Below are positions 1-9,070 of a stretch of DNA of 64,000 nt, piece after piece. Where the stretch lies: contig OY764868.1 in assembly GCA_963668545.1 (NCBI GenBank), positions 558,001 through 622,000 of the forward strand, in the 5' to 3' direction. Position 1 is the stretch's first letter; each line of letters opens with the position of its first letter. A program made the translations under genes and the position numbers. The notes under the pieces are model-generated. The model did not search any database. It was not told the origin of the DNA and saw only the letters and a list, made by a program, of their open reading frames with translations. The DNA is from G963662265 sp963668545. Its GTDB lineage: Bacteria; Spirochaetota; Spirochaetia; CADAEX01.

Positions 1-1
1 C

Positions 2-295
2 CAGTTTGAATTACAGAAAACAGGAAATATACGGGAGGGTATAGTAAGGACTTATCGGAGAGTTACACCGGCGCTTATCATGACTTCAATTGTCCTTATC
101 CTGAATTTCTCTGTCTACACATTGTCTGTTGCTAAGTTTTATATCCATTTCGGAATACTTACTGCAGCCGGGATTTTTACTGCCCTTGCAGCTGACCTTT
201 TAGTGACACCGGCGATAATGGTTTTAAAGGAAAGAAGGAGAAAAACTTCTGCTGATAAAACAGGTGTGCCCCGTGAATCGGGCAGCAGATCATAA
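2..295 (+). CDS. RND/MMPL family exporter, C-terminal fragment
   Basis: The frame is open from the window edge, so only about the last 97 residues are present. It reads as the last membrane segments of an RND-superfamily (MMPL/HpnN-like) permease. Visible are a TGN-type cytoplasmic loop, two hydrophobic helices, the closing pattern ADLLVTPAIM typical of these exporters, and a basic, charged tail. Such proteins use the proton gradient to export lipids or other hydrophobic compounds from the inner membrane. It ends 74 bases before two ABC half-transporters on the same strand, so it may belong to the same transport locus. The substrate cannot be told from this piece. Confidence 0.75.
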   Translation, partial: QFELQKTGNIREGIVRTYRRVTPALIMTSIVLILNFSVYTLSVAKFYIHFGILTAAGIFTALAADLLVTPAIMVLKERRRKTSADKTGVPRESGSRS

Positions 296-319
296 TTTCA
301 TAAAGTTTTTTGAAAAAGA

Positions 320-346
320 CTGACTTGCAGAGTTTCTGCAGGTCAG
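320..346 (+). terminator. Hairpin between the RND gene and the ABC genes
   Basis: An 11-bp inverted repeat (CTGACTTGCAG / CTGCAGGTCAG, one G-U pair) with a 5-base loop lies between the exporter stop and the next start. No T-run follows, so it is a weak terminator or a processing/attenuation hairpin. Confidence 0.4.
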
Positions 347-369
347 GATGTCTAAGTTAAGGAGTTTTT

Positions 370-2151
370 ATGAATGTTATATTCAGTTTAATTAAAGAGA
401 AAAAAAAGGAATTTGTGTTCTGCGCTGTACTTGCTTCTCTGGGAGCAGTACTTGCAATTGTTCCATTCATTCTTATTTACTATATAATCCAGGTTTTTAT
501 GACAGATGCTTCATCTGTTGAACCAGGATTAATAATCAAAATGCTGCTTTTTGCTCTGTCAGCAGTGATATTGAGATATTTTTTTGTGGTTTCATCATTT
601 ATCTTCAGCCATATAGCGGCATTTGATCTTCTTTACATTATAAGAAGCCGTCTTACTGAACACCTCGGGCATCTCCCTGTCGGGTTCTGGTCCGGAAACA
701 GTTCCGGAAAAATCAGGAAAATCATACAGGAGGATGTTGAAAGAATTGAGAATTTTGTCGCACACCATGTTCCCGATGTTATATCAGGCACTGTTCTTCC
801 TGTTGTAACTATAACAGTCCTGTTTTTTATTGACTGGCGTCTTGCAACAGCTACCCTGATACCCCTGCCTCTCGGACTTCTCATGATCAAGCTCATGTAC
901 TCTGGAGTTGCAACAGGAGGGAAGAAAAGATCTGAAATGTGGAACACATATCATAAGGCAATCGAAAACATGCATACAACAATAGTCGAGTTTGTTCAGG
1001 GGATGCCTGTTGTCAAGGTATTCAACCTTACTGTTGATTCATTTAACCGCCTCAAAGAATCTGTAGAAAAATACAGGGATTTCACTGTCATGCTGTCAAA
1101 ATCCCAGACACCGTTTTACTCCATGTTTACTGCTATAACACTGGGTGGAGGCCTTTTTATCATACCTCTCGGGATTTACCTTCTTAAAACAGGGCAGACA
1201 GATGCTGCATCTTTTTCCCTGTTCCTGATTCTCGGGACTGGATGTTTCAGGGAGTTTGTGAAAGTCATGACAATAGCCGGGCACTGTGAACTGATTTTTG
1301 CCGCCGGGAACAGGATAGGTGAAATCCTTGATGAAAAGATATTACCTGAACCTGAAAGTGCTGAAATACCTCAGAAATTTGATATTGAAATCAGGGATCT
1401 TTCATTCAGTTATAAAAACGGGGGGCCGAATGTTCTTGAAAATATTAATCTTAAGATGGAGCAGGGGTCTTTTACAGCAGTTGTAGGTATGAGCGGCGCG
1501 GGAAAAACCACACTTGTACAGCTGATTGCAAGGATGTGGGACACAGAGCAGGGGGGGATATTTATAGGTGGTAAAAATATCAAGGAAATCGGCAGCGAAA
1601 ATCTTAACAAATATGTCGGAATTGTGTTTCAGGATGTTCAGATGCTTACAGATACAGTCAGGGCAAATATATGCATGAACAAATCGGATGCGACAGATGA
1701 AGAGGTTCAAAGAGCAGCTGAAACTGCGTGCTGCCATGAATTTATAATGTCTCTTCCTGACGGATATGACACAGTAATCGGCGAGGGTGGTGATGTTCAT
1801 TTAAGCGGCGGAGAAAAACAGAGAATATCTATTGCCAGAGTCATACTGAAAAATCCTCCGGTAATTCTTCTTGATGAAGCCAGCTGTTACGCGGATGCAG
1901 ATAACGAAGTGAAAATCCAGAATGCTTTTTCAAATGTCATGAGGGACAGAACTGTTATTGTAATAGCCCACCGTCTTTCAACAATTATTCATGCGGATAA
2001 CATAGTTGTTGTTGATAAAGGAAGGATTGTCCAGCAGGGAAGGCATGATGAGCTTGTTTCCTCCGGAGGAATATATTCAGGCATGTGGAAGGCCCATACT
2101 GATGCAAAAAACTGGAAACTTGAAGATGTTAAAGAGGAGATTATTGCATGA
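370..2151 (+). CDS. ABC half-transporter (fused permease-ATPase), IrtA/YbtP-like
   Basis: This 593-residue protein has an N-terminal six-helix ABC exporter-fold membrane domain (about 1-320) and a C-terminal ATPase (about 335-593). The Walker A motif GMSGAGKTT is at 373-381, the signature LSGGEKQR at 478-485 and Walker B VILLDE at 498-503. After Walker B the D-loop reads SCYADADNE rather than the common SALD. That ADPENE-like form is typical of the siderophore transporters YbtP/IrtA. It overlaps the next half-transporter by four bases (ATGA), so the two very likely form a heterodimer. Position just upstream of feo genes suggests iron or metallophore transport. Direction and substrate are inference. 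Confidence 0.85.
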   Translation: MNVIFSLIKEKKKEFVFCAVLASLGAVLAIVPFILIYYIIQVFMTDASSVEPGLIIKMLLFALSAVILRYFFVVSSFIFSHIAAFDLLYIIRSRLTEHLGHLPVGFWSGNSSGKIRKIIQEDVERIENFVAHHVPDVISGTVLPVVTITVLFFIDWRLATATLIPLPLGLLMIKLMYSGVATGGKKRSEMWNTYHKAIENMHTTIVEFVQGMPVVKVFNLTVDSFNRLKESVEKYRDFTVMLSKSQTPFYSMFTAITLGGGLFIIPLGIYLLKTGQTDAASFSLFLILGTGCFREFVKVMTIAGHCELIFAAGNRIGEILDEKILPEPESAEIPQKFDIEIRDLSFSYKNGGPNVLENINLKMEQGSFTAVVGMSGAGKTTLVQLIARMWDTEQGGIFIGGKNIKEIGSENLNKYVGIVFQDVQMLTDTVRANICMNKSDATDEEVQRAAETACCHEFIMSLPDGYDTVIGEGGDVHLSGGEKQRISIARVILKNPPVILLDEASCYADADNEVKIQNAFSNVMRDRTVIVIAHRLSTIIHADNIVVVDKGRIVQQGRHDELVSSGGIYSGMWKAHTDAKNWKLEDVKEEIIA

Positions 2152-3896
2152 ACGACGAAAAAACAAACAGGCTTTTCAAAAATTATAAGTGGCGAATCGC
2201 CGGTCTTATAGGGGGAAACGCTGTATCAAATATTCCGCGCGGAGCTTTTACAGGAATTCTGTTTCTTATTATCATGAATATTTCCATTCCTGTAATAGAG
2301 AAGAGGGATTTTGATTATGATCTGTTATACAGGTATTTCTTCATGTATGCGGGGGCGTTTTTAATATACATAGTCCTTACAATCATCAGCCAGAGAAACA
2401 ATTTTATACAGAGTTATACTATAGGATCAGATGTGCGGCTCAGGCTTGGAGAAAAACTAAGGAGGCTGAGTCTTGGATTTTTTAAAAACAATGATCCGGG
2501 AGATGTAACATCAAGAATGCTTCATGATGTAAACAAGGCAGAGGAGATCCTGTCGCATAACCTTCCTGATATTGTTTCTGCAGTTATTGTCCCGGTACTG
2601 CTTGGATTTTTTCTCTGTTTTATCAATCTCAGGCTCTCTGTTATCCTTTTTACAGCAGTTGCTGTTTCCCTGTTCTTTTTCGTTGCAGGAAGAATAATAA
2701 TCAGGGTGCTGGGGAAAAAACACCTTGAAGCTGTAAACCGTGCATCTTCAAGAATCCTGGAATATACTCGCACAATAAAACCTCTCAAGTCATTCAGCAT
2801 GACGGGGAAAAGTTTTTCTGAACTTGACAGGGCAATGATTAAGCTCAGGAAAATGAGTTTTATTTCAGAAGTATGGACAGGTATTCCGGTTCAGATAGCA
2901 ATGTTTATTCTCGATGCCGGTTATCTTGCAATGCTTTATTATGCTGTTAAATATGCTCTTGCGGGAGATATTGCAGTTTATGAGCTTTTTACTTTTACCA
3001 TTCTGGGATTTTATTTTTTTGAACCGATAAAAAATGCCGGTGTTATTCTTGTTCTTCTCAGGCATGCTGCAAATTCCACAGACAGGATCAGGGAAATTTT
3101 TGATACAAAAGAACCTGAATACCTCAGTACTGCAGTAAGGCCCGATAATCATGAAATTAAATTCGAAGATGTGTCTTTCAGGTATAAAAATGAAAATGTA
3201 CTTGATGGTATAAATTTTTCTGCATCTGAAAAATCAATGACTGCCCTGGTAGGAATGTCCGGGTCAGGAAAAACAACAATTACAAGCCTGATCTCAAGGT
3301 TCTGGGATATCCAGGGGGGCAGGATAAAGATCGGTGATACTGATATCAGAAATATCAATCCTGATCTCCTTCTGAAGGATATATCGATGGTATTTCAGGA
3401 TGTTTATCTTTTTAACGATACAATTGCAAACAATATAAAAATCGGCAGGAAAGATGCGACTGATGAAGAAGTTGAAAAAGCAGCCAGGCTTGCATGCTGC
3501 CATGATTTTATTTCATCTCTCCCTGAGGGGTATGACACAGTAGTCAGTGAGGGGGGGAAGACACTCTCGGGAGGGGAAAGGCAGAGAATTTCAATTGCAA
3601 GGGCAGTTCTTAAAGACGCTCCTGTTGTTCTTCTTGATGAGGCAACCGCATCGCTTGATCCTGAGAATGAAAATGAGATACAGAAAGCTATTACCAATCT
3701 GGTTAAAAATAAGACTCTTATTGTCATAGTGCATAAATTCAATTCCATACAGAATGCTGATCAGATCCTTGTGCTTGACAGGGGGAAGATAACTCAAAGC
3801 GGAAGACATGATGAGCTTATTTGCAAAGATGGACTTTATAAGAAACTGTGGAAAGCCCAGCAGCAGGCAGGCAGCTGGAAAATGAGGAGCGCGTAA
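2148..3896 (+). CDS. ABC half-transporter (fused permease-ATPase), IrtB/YbtQ-like
   Basis: A 582-residue partner of the preceding half-transporter, starting inside its stop codon region (ATGA). The membrane domain covers about 1-310. In the ATPase domain Walker A GMSGSGKTT is at 369-377, the signature LSGGERQR at 473-480, and Walker B VVLLDEAT follows with a canonical SLDPENE D-loop. The two ATPase domains share long identical stretches, including a CCHDFI/CCHEFI segment before the signature, which indicates an old tandem duplication. The expected product is a heterodimeric inner-membrane transporter. The adjacent methyltransferase and feo genes point to iron complexes or a small metal ligand as substrate, but this is not proven. 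Confidence 0.85.
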   Translation: MNDEKTNRLFKNYKWRIAGLIGGNAVSNIPRGAFTGILFLIIMNISIPVIEKRDFDYDLLYRYFFMYAGAFLIYIVLTIISQRNNFIQSYTIGSDVRLRLGEKLRRLSLGFFKNNDPGDVTSRMLHDVNKAEEILSHNLPDIVSAVIVPVLLGFFLCFINLRLSVILFTAVAVSLFFFVAGRIIIRVLGKKHLEAVNRASSRILEYTRTIKPLKSFSMTGKSFSELDRAMIKLRKMSFISEVWTGIPVQIAMFILDAGYLAMLYYAVKYALAGDIAVYELFTFTILGFYFFEPIKNAGVILVLLRHAANSTDRIREIFDTKEPEYLSTAVRPDNHEIKFEDVSFRYKNENVLDGINFSASEKSMTALVGMSGSGKTTITSLISRFWDIQGGRIKIGDTDIRNINPDLLLKDISMVFQDVYLFNDTIANNIKIGRKDATDEEVEKAARLACCHDFISSLPEGYDTVVSEGGKTLSGGERQRISIARAVLKDAPVVLLDEATASLDPENENEIQKAITNLVKNKTLIVIVHKFNSIQNADQILVLDRGKITQSGRHDELICKDGLYKKLWKAQQQAGSWKMRSA

Positions 3897-3897
3897 T

Positions 3898-4926
3898 ATG
3901 GTTGTACCGGAATTGAAATCAGATTTCAGGAAACTCAATAATATGCTTTATCAGAGTTATCTACCTGCGGTTATTAATGCTGCGGTTGAAGCGGGAATTT
4001 TTGAGGACCTGTCGGCGAAGGGGAAAAGTGCGGCAGAAATGGCAAATGATTTGAAATATGATTATGCGATCCTTTCAGCTGTCCTTGATGTCCTTTTTTC
4101 AGCCGGTCTTGCTGAAAAAGACGGTGATATATACCGCCTAACAAGTCTGTCTGAGGATTTCATGCTGGAAAAGTCTGATGCGAATCAGATAACAGGCTTA
4201 AGAATGTTTTCAGGAAGCAGCGGTGTTCTTGACAGGCTTGGAGAATACCTTAGGGAAGGCTCTTCTTCTTTCAATAATCTGATGTGGAGCAGTGAGGATG
4301 CTGCCTCTTCAATGGAAAAATTTTCAATGGGTGGACCTGTTCAGTCAGCTGTCTCTTTTGTTTCTGAACAGCCTGAGTTTAAAAGCTGCAGAAAGATGTG
4401 CGATGTTGCAGGCAGTACCGGTTATTTCTCTCTGGCTCTGATCGGGGAAAACAGAGATCTCCGCTCTGATATTTATGAAACATCTGAAGTGTGCAGCCTT
4501 GCACAGAAGATCAGGAAAAAGGAGATAGAGGAAGGGCTTCTGAAATTTATTGCGCATGATTGTGAAATTGGTTCTCCACTGAATGGGTTATATGATATTT
4601 ATTTCTGTTCCAATTTTCTTTACCAGATGGGATTCGAAGACAGACTTGAGGCTTTTTTCATGGAAGTAAACAGGTCCATGGTAACAGGAGGGCTCTTTAT
4701 TTCCAATCACATTGCTCCTCCTTCTAAAGATGAAGACAGGATTACTGTTTCCCTTGTGGAGCTTTTGACCAGATGCATGGGATACCCAACGCATCAGCTG
4801 CCTGTAGAGAAACTGGAAAAAGCTCTCTCTAAGACAGGATTCGGAGATTTTCGCCGTGAAGAACCGTCAGATGATCTTCCATTTCCGGTAGTGAAGCTTG
4901 CAGCTGTTAAAATCTGCGAGGTGTAA
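3898..4926 (+). CDS. SAM-dependent methyltransferase, O-methyltransferase type
   Basis: This 342-residue protein starts two bases after the ABC gene stop, with a GAGGAG-like ribosome site, so it is in the same operon. The N-terminus (about 1-90) looks like the winged-helix dimerisation domain of plant-type small-molecule O-methyltransferases. The SAM-binding motif I is seen as CDVAGSTGYFSLAL at about 164-177, followed by a Rossmann-like domain. It lacks features of rRNA or protein methyltransferases. A small-molecule methyltransferase beside IrtAB-like transporters and feoAB could modify a metallophore or detoxify an exported compound. That role is inferred from context only. Confidence 0.7.
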   Translation: MVVPELKSDFRKLNNMLYQSYLPAVINAAVEAGIFEDLSAKGKSAAEMANDLKYDYAILSAVLDVLFSAGLAEKDGDIYRLTSLSEDFMLEKSDANQITGLRMFSGSSGVLDRLGEYLREGSSSFNNLMWSSEDAASSMEKFSMGGPVQSAVSFVSEQPEFKSCRKMCDVAGSTGYFSLALIGENRDLRSDIYETSEVCSLAQKIRKKEIEEGLLKFIAHDCEIGSPLNGLYDIYFCSNFLYQMGFEDRLEAFFMEVNRSMVTGGLFISNHIAPPSKDEDRITVSLVELLTRCMGYPTHQLPVEKLEKALSKTGFGDFRREEPSDDLPFPVVKLAAVKICEV

Positions 4927-5012
4927 TGATTGTTTTTAATATTCTGATACTGCCGGGGAAAATATTACATTGTGCAGTTGCTTTTCAGCATCAGAAATCA
5001 GGGAATTAAATT

Positions 5013-5255
5013 ATGCTTGAAAAAATTATAAAAATTATTGAAAAGGGAAAAACTGTTTCTGTCGACTGTCTTTCCGTTCAACTTGGAATCAGCGGGAAAA
5101 TGACTGCCGTTCTTCTTGAAAATCTTGAAATCAGCGGATACCTGAAAAAAACTGGTAAAGGCTGTGGAAGGCTTTGCAGATCCTGCCGAAGTATGTGCGG
5201 CAGTAAAACTGTCTCTGAAACAGGGTACTGGGAAATTGCAGAAAAAAATAAATGA
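5013..5255 (+). CDS. FeoC-like small winged-helix protein with four cysteines
   Basis: An 80-residue protein directly upstream of feoA. Residues 1-47 form a predicted winged helix (LSVQLGISGKM followed by LLENLEISGYL), as in FeoC and DtxR-like DNA-binding folds. It then has Cys51, Cys55, Cys58 and Cys62 (CX3CX2CX3C), a plausible iron-sulfur ligand set like that of FeoC. FeoC proteins modulate FeoB stability or feo transcription in response to iron and oxygen. The cysteine spacing is slightly tighter than the enterobacterial one. The call rests on size, fold pattern and position. Confidence 0.65.
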   Translation: MLEKIIKIIEKGKTVSVDCLSVQLGISGKMTAVLLENLEISGYLKKTGKGCGRLCRSCRSMCGSKTVSETGYWEIAEKNK

Positions 5256-5285
5256 GAAGTATTAACATGCTTTTGGAAAAACTAA

Positions 5286-5309
5286 AACAGTACTTCCTGA
5301 AGTACTGTT
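5286..5309 (+). promoter_or_regulatory. Perfect 11-bp inverted repeat upstream of feoA
   Basis: AACAGTACTTC and its exact complement GAAGTACTGTT face each other with only two bases between. It lies between the feoC-like gene and feoA. No long T-run follows. It could be a weak terminator, an attenuator hairpin or a protein operator. Two TCCGGA palindromes follow at about 5322 and 5339. Confidence 0.4.
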
Positions 5310-5376
5310 CTTGAATATTGTATCCGGATGAAAATGTCTCCGGATAATTAAAACAGGTAGATAAAGGAGATTATGA

Positions 5377-5607
5377 ATGAAAACTTTGAATCTGCTTCCA
5401 GCGGGCAGAAATGGAGTTATTAAGTCGCTGAAAGGGGGGAAAGGATTTCTAAGCAGAATTACTTCCATGGGATTTACCCCGTCATCAAAAGTAACTGTTA
5501 TAAGAAATGCTGAAAAAGGTCCTCTTCTTGTTCATTTAAGAGACAGTTTTATTGCTCTCGGGAGAAAAGAGGCTTCCAGGATTGAAGTTACAGAGGTGAC
5601 AGAATGA
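5377..5607 (+). CDS. feoA: Ferrous iron transport protein A
   Basis: A 76-residue SH3-fold FeoA protein. Its pattern of a small beta-barrel domain with LSRITSMGFTPSSKVTVI and a closing LGRKEASRIEV is typical of the family. FeoA is a small cytosolic partner of the FeoB Fe(II) permease. The start is supported by an AGGAG site about 10 bases upstream. The stop overlaps the feoB start by four bases (ATGA), so the two are translationally coupled. Confidence 0.9.
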   Translation: MKTLNLLPAGRNGVIKSLKGGKGFLSRITSMGFTPSSKVTVIRNAEKGPLLVHLRDSFIALGRKEASRIEVTEVTE

Positions 5608-7640
5608 GCAGTTCAATTGCTGTAAAAACAGCGAAAATAGCTCTTGCAGGTCAGCCGAATACAGGGAAATCAACTGTTTTCAACAGGCTGACAGGTTCAA
5701 AGCAGCATGTCGGGAACTGGCCGGGTAAAACAGTTGAGCAGAAAGAGGGATTCTTCCTTTTTAAAGGCCGTCAGTTTAATATTGTGGATCTTCCCGGTAC
5801 ATACAGCCTGACTGCCAATTCAGTTGAAGAAAGAATTTCACGGGATTTTCTGATAAAGGAAAAACCTGATGCTGTTATAGTAATGGCAGATGCTTCCCAG
5901 CTGGAAAGGACAATGTATTTTATTGCAGAAATAATGCTTCTGTCTGTCCCTGTAGTAGTCGCTCTGAATATGATGGATGTGGCTGAAAAAAAAGGATTGA
6001 TAATTGATACAGAAAAGCTTGAAATGGAAAGCGGATTAAGGATTATCCCTGTTGTAGCTTCCAGGGGAGAAGGAATAGATACTCTCATTGATGAGGTATG
6101 CAGATTATCAGCCTCCTCTGAAAAGGGTACAGTCCGGGATAATCTTGATATTTATCCTGCGGTTTGCAGAAATATCTATGATCTTGTCAGGGGAAATGAT
6201 ACAGGAATATATTCTGCAGGCTGGCTTGCTGTTAAACTTGCTGAAGATGATTCTGAAGCAATGGAAATAGCTGAAAGTATTTTTGATAAAGAAACTATGG
6301 ACAGGGTGAAAAAACTCCTTTCAGGAGCAGGGGAAGGCCCCCTTATTGCAGCCGGGGCCCGGTTTGACTGGATTTCCAGAATTGTTTCAGCTTCAGTTTC
6401 AAATACCGGAAACGGTCAGTCCGGGAGAAAATGGGCCGGGTTTGACAGGGCTGCGACGCATCCTTTCTTTGGTGGAGTAATAGCTTTTTTTGTAATGATT
6501 TTTGCTTTTGCAGCGGCAATGGCTGTTGCAATGCCTGTAATGATGCTTATACGTCCTGCAACTGTTTTTATAACCGGGTTCATACGGAATACTCTGACAG
6601 TGTTCTGGCTGGGTTCCATGCTTGCTGACGGGCTTATTCCAGGTATAAGCGTGGCATTGATGATGCTGTCATATATAACTGGAGTTTACCTTGTATTCGG
6701 GTTTCTTGAAGATGTTGGATATCTTCCCCGTATGGCATATGTTTTTGACCGTCCCATGAACAGGATAGGTCTTCATGGGAAATCATTCATGCCTCTGATA
6801 ATGAGTTTCGGCTGCAATATTGCAGGAGTTACGGGAACAAGGGTGATTGATTCATGGCAGCAGCGTATGATAACCCTTGTCATGGCATCCATTGTTCCAT
6901 GTCTTGCCCTGTGGGCAGTAGTCAGTTTCATAGGAGTGATATTCTTCAAATCAGCAATGCCTTATATTATTCTCTCTCTTTTTGCAGCAATGCTGCTTCA
7001 TCTCTCTCTTACTTCATTTGTGATGAGAAAATTTATTGTAAAGGGAAAAACCACCGGCCTGATCATGGAACTTCCACCGTATCACCGGCCGAACTGGAGA
7101 ACAATTCTTTCCCATGTGTGGGTACAGGTAAAAGCATTTCTGAAACGGGCTGTTACCCTTATTGCATTTCTTTCCGTAATAGTCTGGGCCCTTTCTTTTC
7201 AGAAAGACGGCAACATGGATAATTCAGTACTTGCTATAATTGGTAAATTCTTTGATCCAGTCACCTCGCTTATCGGTCTTGACTGGAGACTTTTCATCGC
7301 GCTTATTGCTTCAATGATTGCAAAGGAAGCATCGCTTTCTGTTATTGCTGTTCTCTATAATGTCGGGGGAAGTGCACTTTCCATTACTTCCTTTTTCTTT
7401 TCACACGGCGGATATGAAAAGGCAGCTCTTGCAGGTACTATTCTTGATACTGTTTCTCCAGCATCGGCCCTTGCATTTATTTTTGCATTCTTTTTTTCAA
7501 TCCCCTGTATAGGAACAGTGGCAACTATTTATTCAGAGACAAAATCACTTAAATGGACTGCGGGAAGTTCTCTCTATTATTTACTGACTTCATTTACTGC
7601 AGCAGCTCTGGCCTATAGAGTAGGGTTGCTGATATTTTAA
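5604..7640 (+). CDS. feoB: Ferrous iron transport protein B
   Basis: A 678-residue inner-membrane Fe(II) transporter with an N-terminal GTPase. G1 is GQPNTGKS at 16-23, the conserved switch region NWPGKT is at 38-43, G3 DLPG at 62-65 and G4 NMMD at 122-125. A spacer domain follows, then a polytopic membrane part from about residue 290 with the two Gate repeats. In these the family cysteines are visible (FGCNIAG and SIPCIGT). Length fits the shorter anaerobe-type FeoB. It is coupled to feoA. A bidirectional terminator follows. Confidence 0.95.
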   Translation: MSSSIAVKTAKIALAGQPNTGKSTVFNRLTGSKQHVGNWPGKTVEQKEGFFLFKGRQFNIVDLPGTYSLTANSVEERISRDFLIKEKPDAVIVMADASQLERTMYFIAEIMLLSVPVVVALNMMDVAEKKGLIIDTEKLEMESGLRIIPVVASRGEGIDTLIDEVCRLSASSEKGTVRDNLDIYPAVCRNIYDLVRGNDTGIYSAGWLAVKLAEDDSEAMEIAESIFDKETMDRVKKLLSGAGEGPLIAAGARFDWISRIVSASVSNTGNGQSGRKWAGFDRAATHPFFGGVIAFFVMIFAFAAAMAVAMPVMMLIRPATVFITGFIRNTLTVFWLGSMLADGLIPGISVALMMLSYITGVYLVFGFLEDVGYLPRMAYVFDRPMNRIGLHGKSFMPLIMSFGCNIAGVTGTRVIDSWQQRMITLVMASIVPCLALWAVVSFIGVIFFKSAMPYIILSLFAAMLLHLSLTSFVMRKFIVKGKTTGLIMELPPYHRPNWRTILSHVWVQVKAFLKRAVTLIAFLSVIVWALSFQKDGNMDNSVLAIIGKFFDPVTSLIGLDWRLFIALIASMIAKEASLSVIAVLYNVGGSALSITSFFFSHGGYEKAALAGTILDTVSPASALAFIFAFFFSIPCIGTVATIYSETKSLKWTAGSSLYYLLTSFTAAALAYRVGLLIF

Positions 7641-7705
7641 CGGAGATGGATTATGTGGTTGATTATGATACTATATAAAGACTGGAAACAGAAAAAATAA
7701 ACTTC

Positions 7706-7748
7706 AGACTAAAAACAGCTCCGGGTGTTCCGGGGCTGTTTTTAGTCT
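7706..7748. terminator. Bidirectional rho-independent terminator after feoB
   Basis: A 19-bp near-perfect inverted repeat (AGACTAAAAACAGCTCCGG against its complement with one mismatch) has a short loop GTGTT. A-rich and T-rich arms on both sides let it act for feoB on the plus strand and for the converging barrel gene on the minus strand. Confidence 0.85.
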
Positions 7749-7795
7749 GATGCTGTATGCGAATAACTTGAAACTGACAATGTTTTTCAGATATT

Positions 7796-8926
7796 TCAGA
7801 AACTGTATTTTCCCTTTACCCATACAGACCTGTTTTCCCTGAATGTATCAAAAAAGATATCGGTACCTCCAGTCAGACTGAAATTGTCTGTCAGCATATA
7901 CTCTGCGGAAAACCTGTCATATCCGTCATTATCAGTTATATCCAGATAAACCATATTTGAAATTGCGAGATTGTCTCTCAGCATTTTTTTCTTTATGTTG
8001 AGTGTTGAATACTGTCTCAGTTTATCAGCCATTATATAATCAGAGTAGTCAATTATAAAATCTGTTCCATACTGGACTAATATGGTAAATCCTCCGTTCC
8101 CGTACCAGTCCAGGCCAATCATGTTTTTCAGATACTTTTTCTCTGTGCTTTTATCAGCTGTTTCTGTGAAAAAATGCTTGTTGAAATAAAACGCATTTTC
8201 ATTTCTCAGTACAAAATCCCCGGCAGGTTTTGAAAACCCGAGTCCTATAAAATCCAGAGTCTTGTATGTATATACCGGGTCATCCTCTCTTGTATGGAAT
8301 GACGAAAACGCAACATCAAGGCCTGTGAAATAGTACATTATCCTGAAAGCAATTTCGCTGTTTTCAATACTTTTATTTACAGAAGGGGCATTGATGCTGC
8401 TGTTCATCTTCCCGTCATCCCATACTGAGTCTTTTTCAGGATATATACTCTCTCTGAAGATAGGTATCCATATAAGTTCAATATCCATATTCCCCGGGAA
8501 ATAATTAAGCTTTACAGATTCAACAGGAATTCTCATATCGTCAAGTTCAAGGGTGTTGTATTCTCTGTAGTCGCACGGATTTATTATATCTGTTATTCTG
8601 ATCCCGTCAGCCTTTCCCCATATATGTATCTGTTTTCCTATCCTCATGGACCATAGTTCAGCTGAATATTCCATGTATATTTCATGAAGATCAACTGCCT
8701 GTTCACCTGAAATTATATTGTCATAAATATCAAGAGAAGCAAAAATATAGCTTTCATCCATTTCAGATTCAATATTATATCTCAGTCTTGTTCTTGCCCC
8801 GATTATATCCCCGTTTTCTATCTTCCCTGAAAAATAGCAGTCTGCAAATCCCCCGGTTTCAACAGCCTGTACAGCTTCAGTTGAAATCATGAAAATAAGC
8901 AGTATAATGTATAATTTTTTTCCCAA
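7796..8926 (-). CDS. Outer-membrane porin-like beta-barrel protein (DUF1302-like motif)
   Basis: I place the start at a TTG (8926-8924), because a perfect AAGGAGG lies five bases upstream. A hydrophobic signal peptide (LYIILLIFMISTEAVQA) then begins at once. The longer reading from 8998 would bury that signal. The mature protein of about 355 residues is rich in alternating amphipathic strands and ends in Phe, as outer-membrane barrels do. A segment reading GKQIHIWGKADG followed by INPCDYRE resembles the conserved strand pattern of DUF1302-type porins. The gene is downstream of a TetR regulator in the same direction. Cargo is unknown. Confidence 0.65.
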   Translation of the reverse strand: MGKKLYIILLIFMISTEAVQAVETGGFADCYFSGKIENGDIIGARTRLRYNIESEMDESYIFASLDIYDNIISGEQAVDLHEIYMEYSAELWSMRIGKQIHIWGKADGIRITDIINPCDYREYNTLELDDMRIPVESVKLNYFPGNMDIELIWIPIFRESIYPEKDSVWDDGKMNSSINAPSVNKSIENSEIAFRIMYYFTGLDVAFSSFHTREDDPVYTYKTLDFIGLGFSKPAGDFVLRNENAFYFNKHFFTETADKSTEKKYLKNMIGLDWYGNGGFTILVQYGTDFIIDYSDYIMADKLRQYSTLNIKKKMLRDNLAISNMVYLDITDNDGYDRFSAEYMLTDNFSLTGGTDIFFDTFRENRSVWVKGKYSF

Positions 8927-9070
8927 AATATCCTCCTTTTTTAAAACTGAATCATCAGATTCTATTTTTATATCTGTGAATACTGATTCCCCCCCCACTC
9001 AATTTGTTTTAATAGCAATTATGGATCTAAAAATATAAAAAAGAACAATGTTCGTTATAAAATCAAAAAA

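Noticed and set aside
7653..7700. A 15-codon frame after feoB (MWLIMILYKDWKQKK), considered as a FeoB-associated membrane peptide
   Set aside because: It lacks the Cys-rich tail of that family and is too short to judge; it directly precedes the terminator.
8927..8998. N-terminal extension of the porin-like protein to 8998
   Set aside because: It would put 24 polar residues before the signal peptide, while a perfect ribosome site points to the TTG at 8926.
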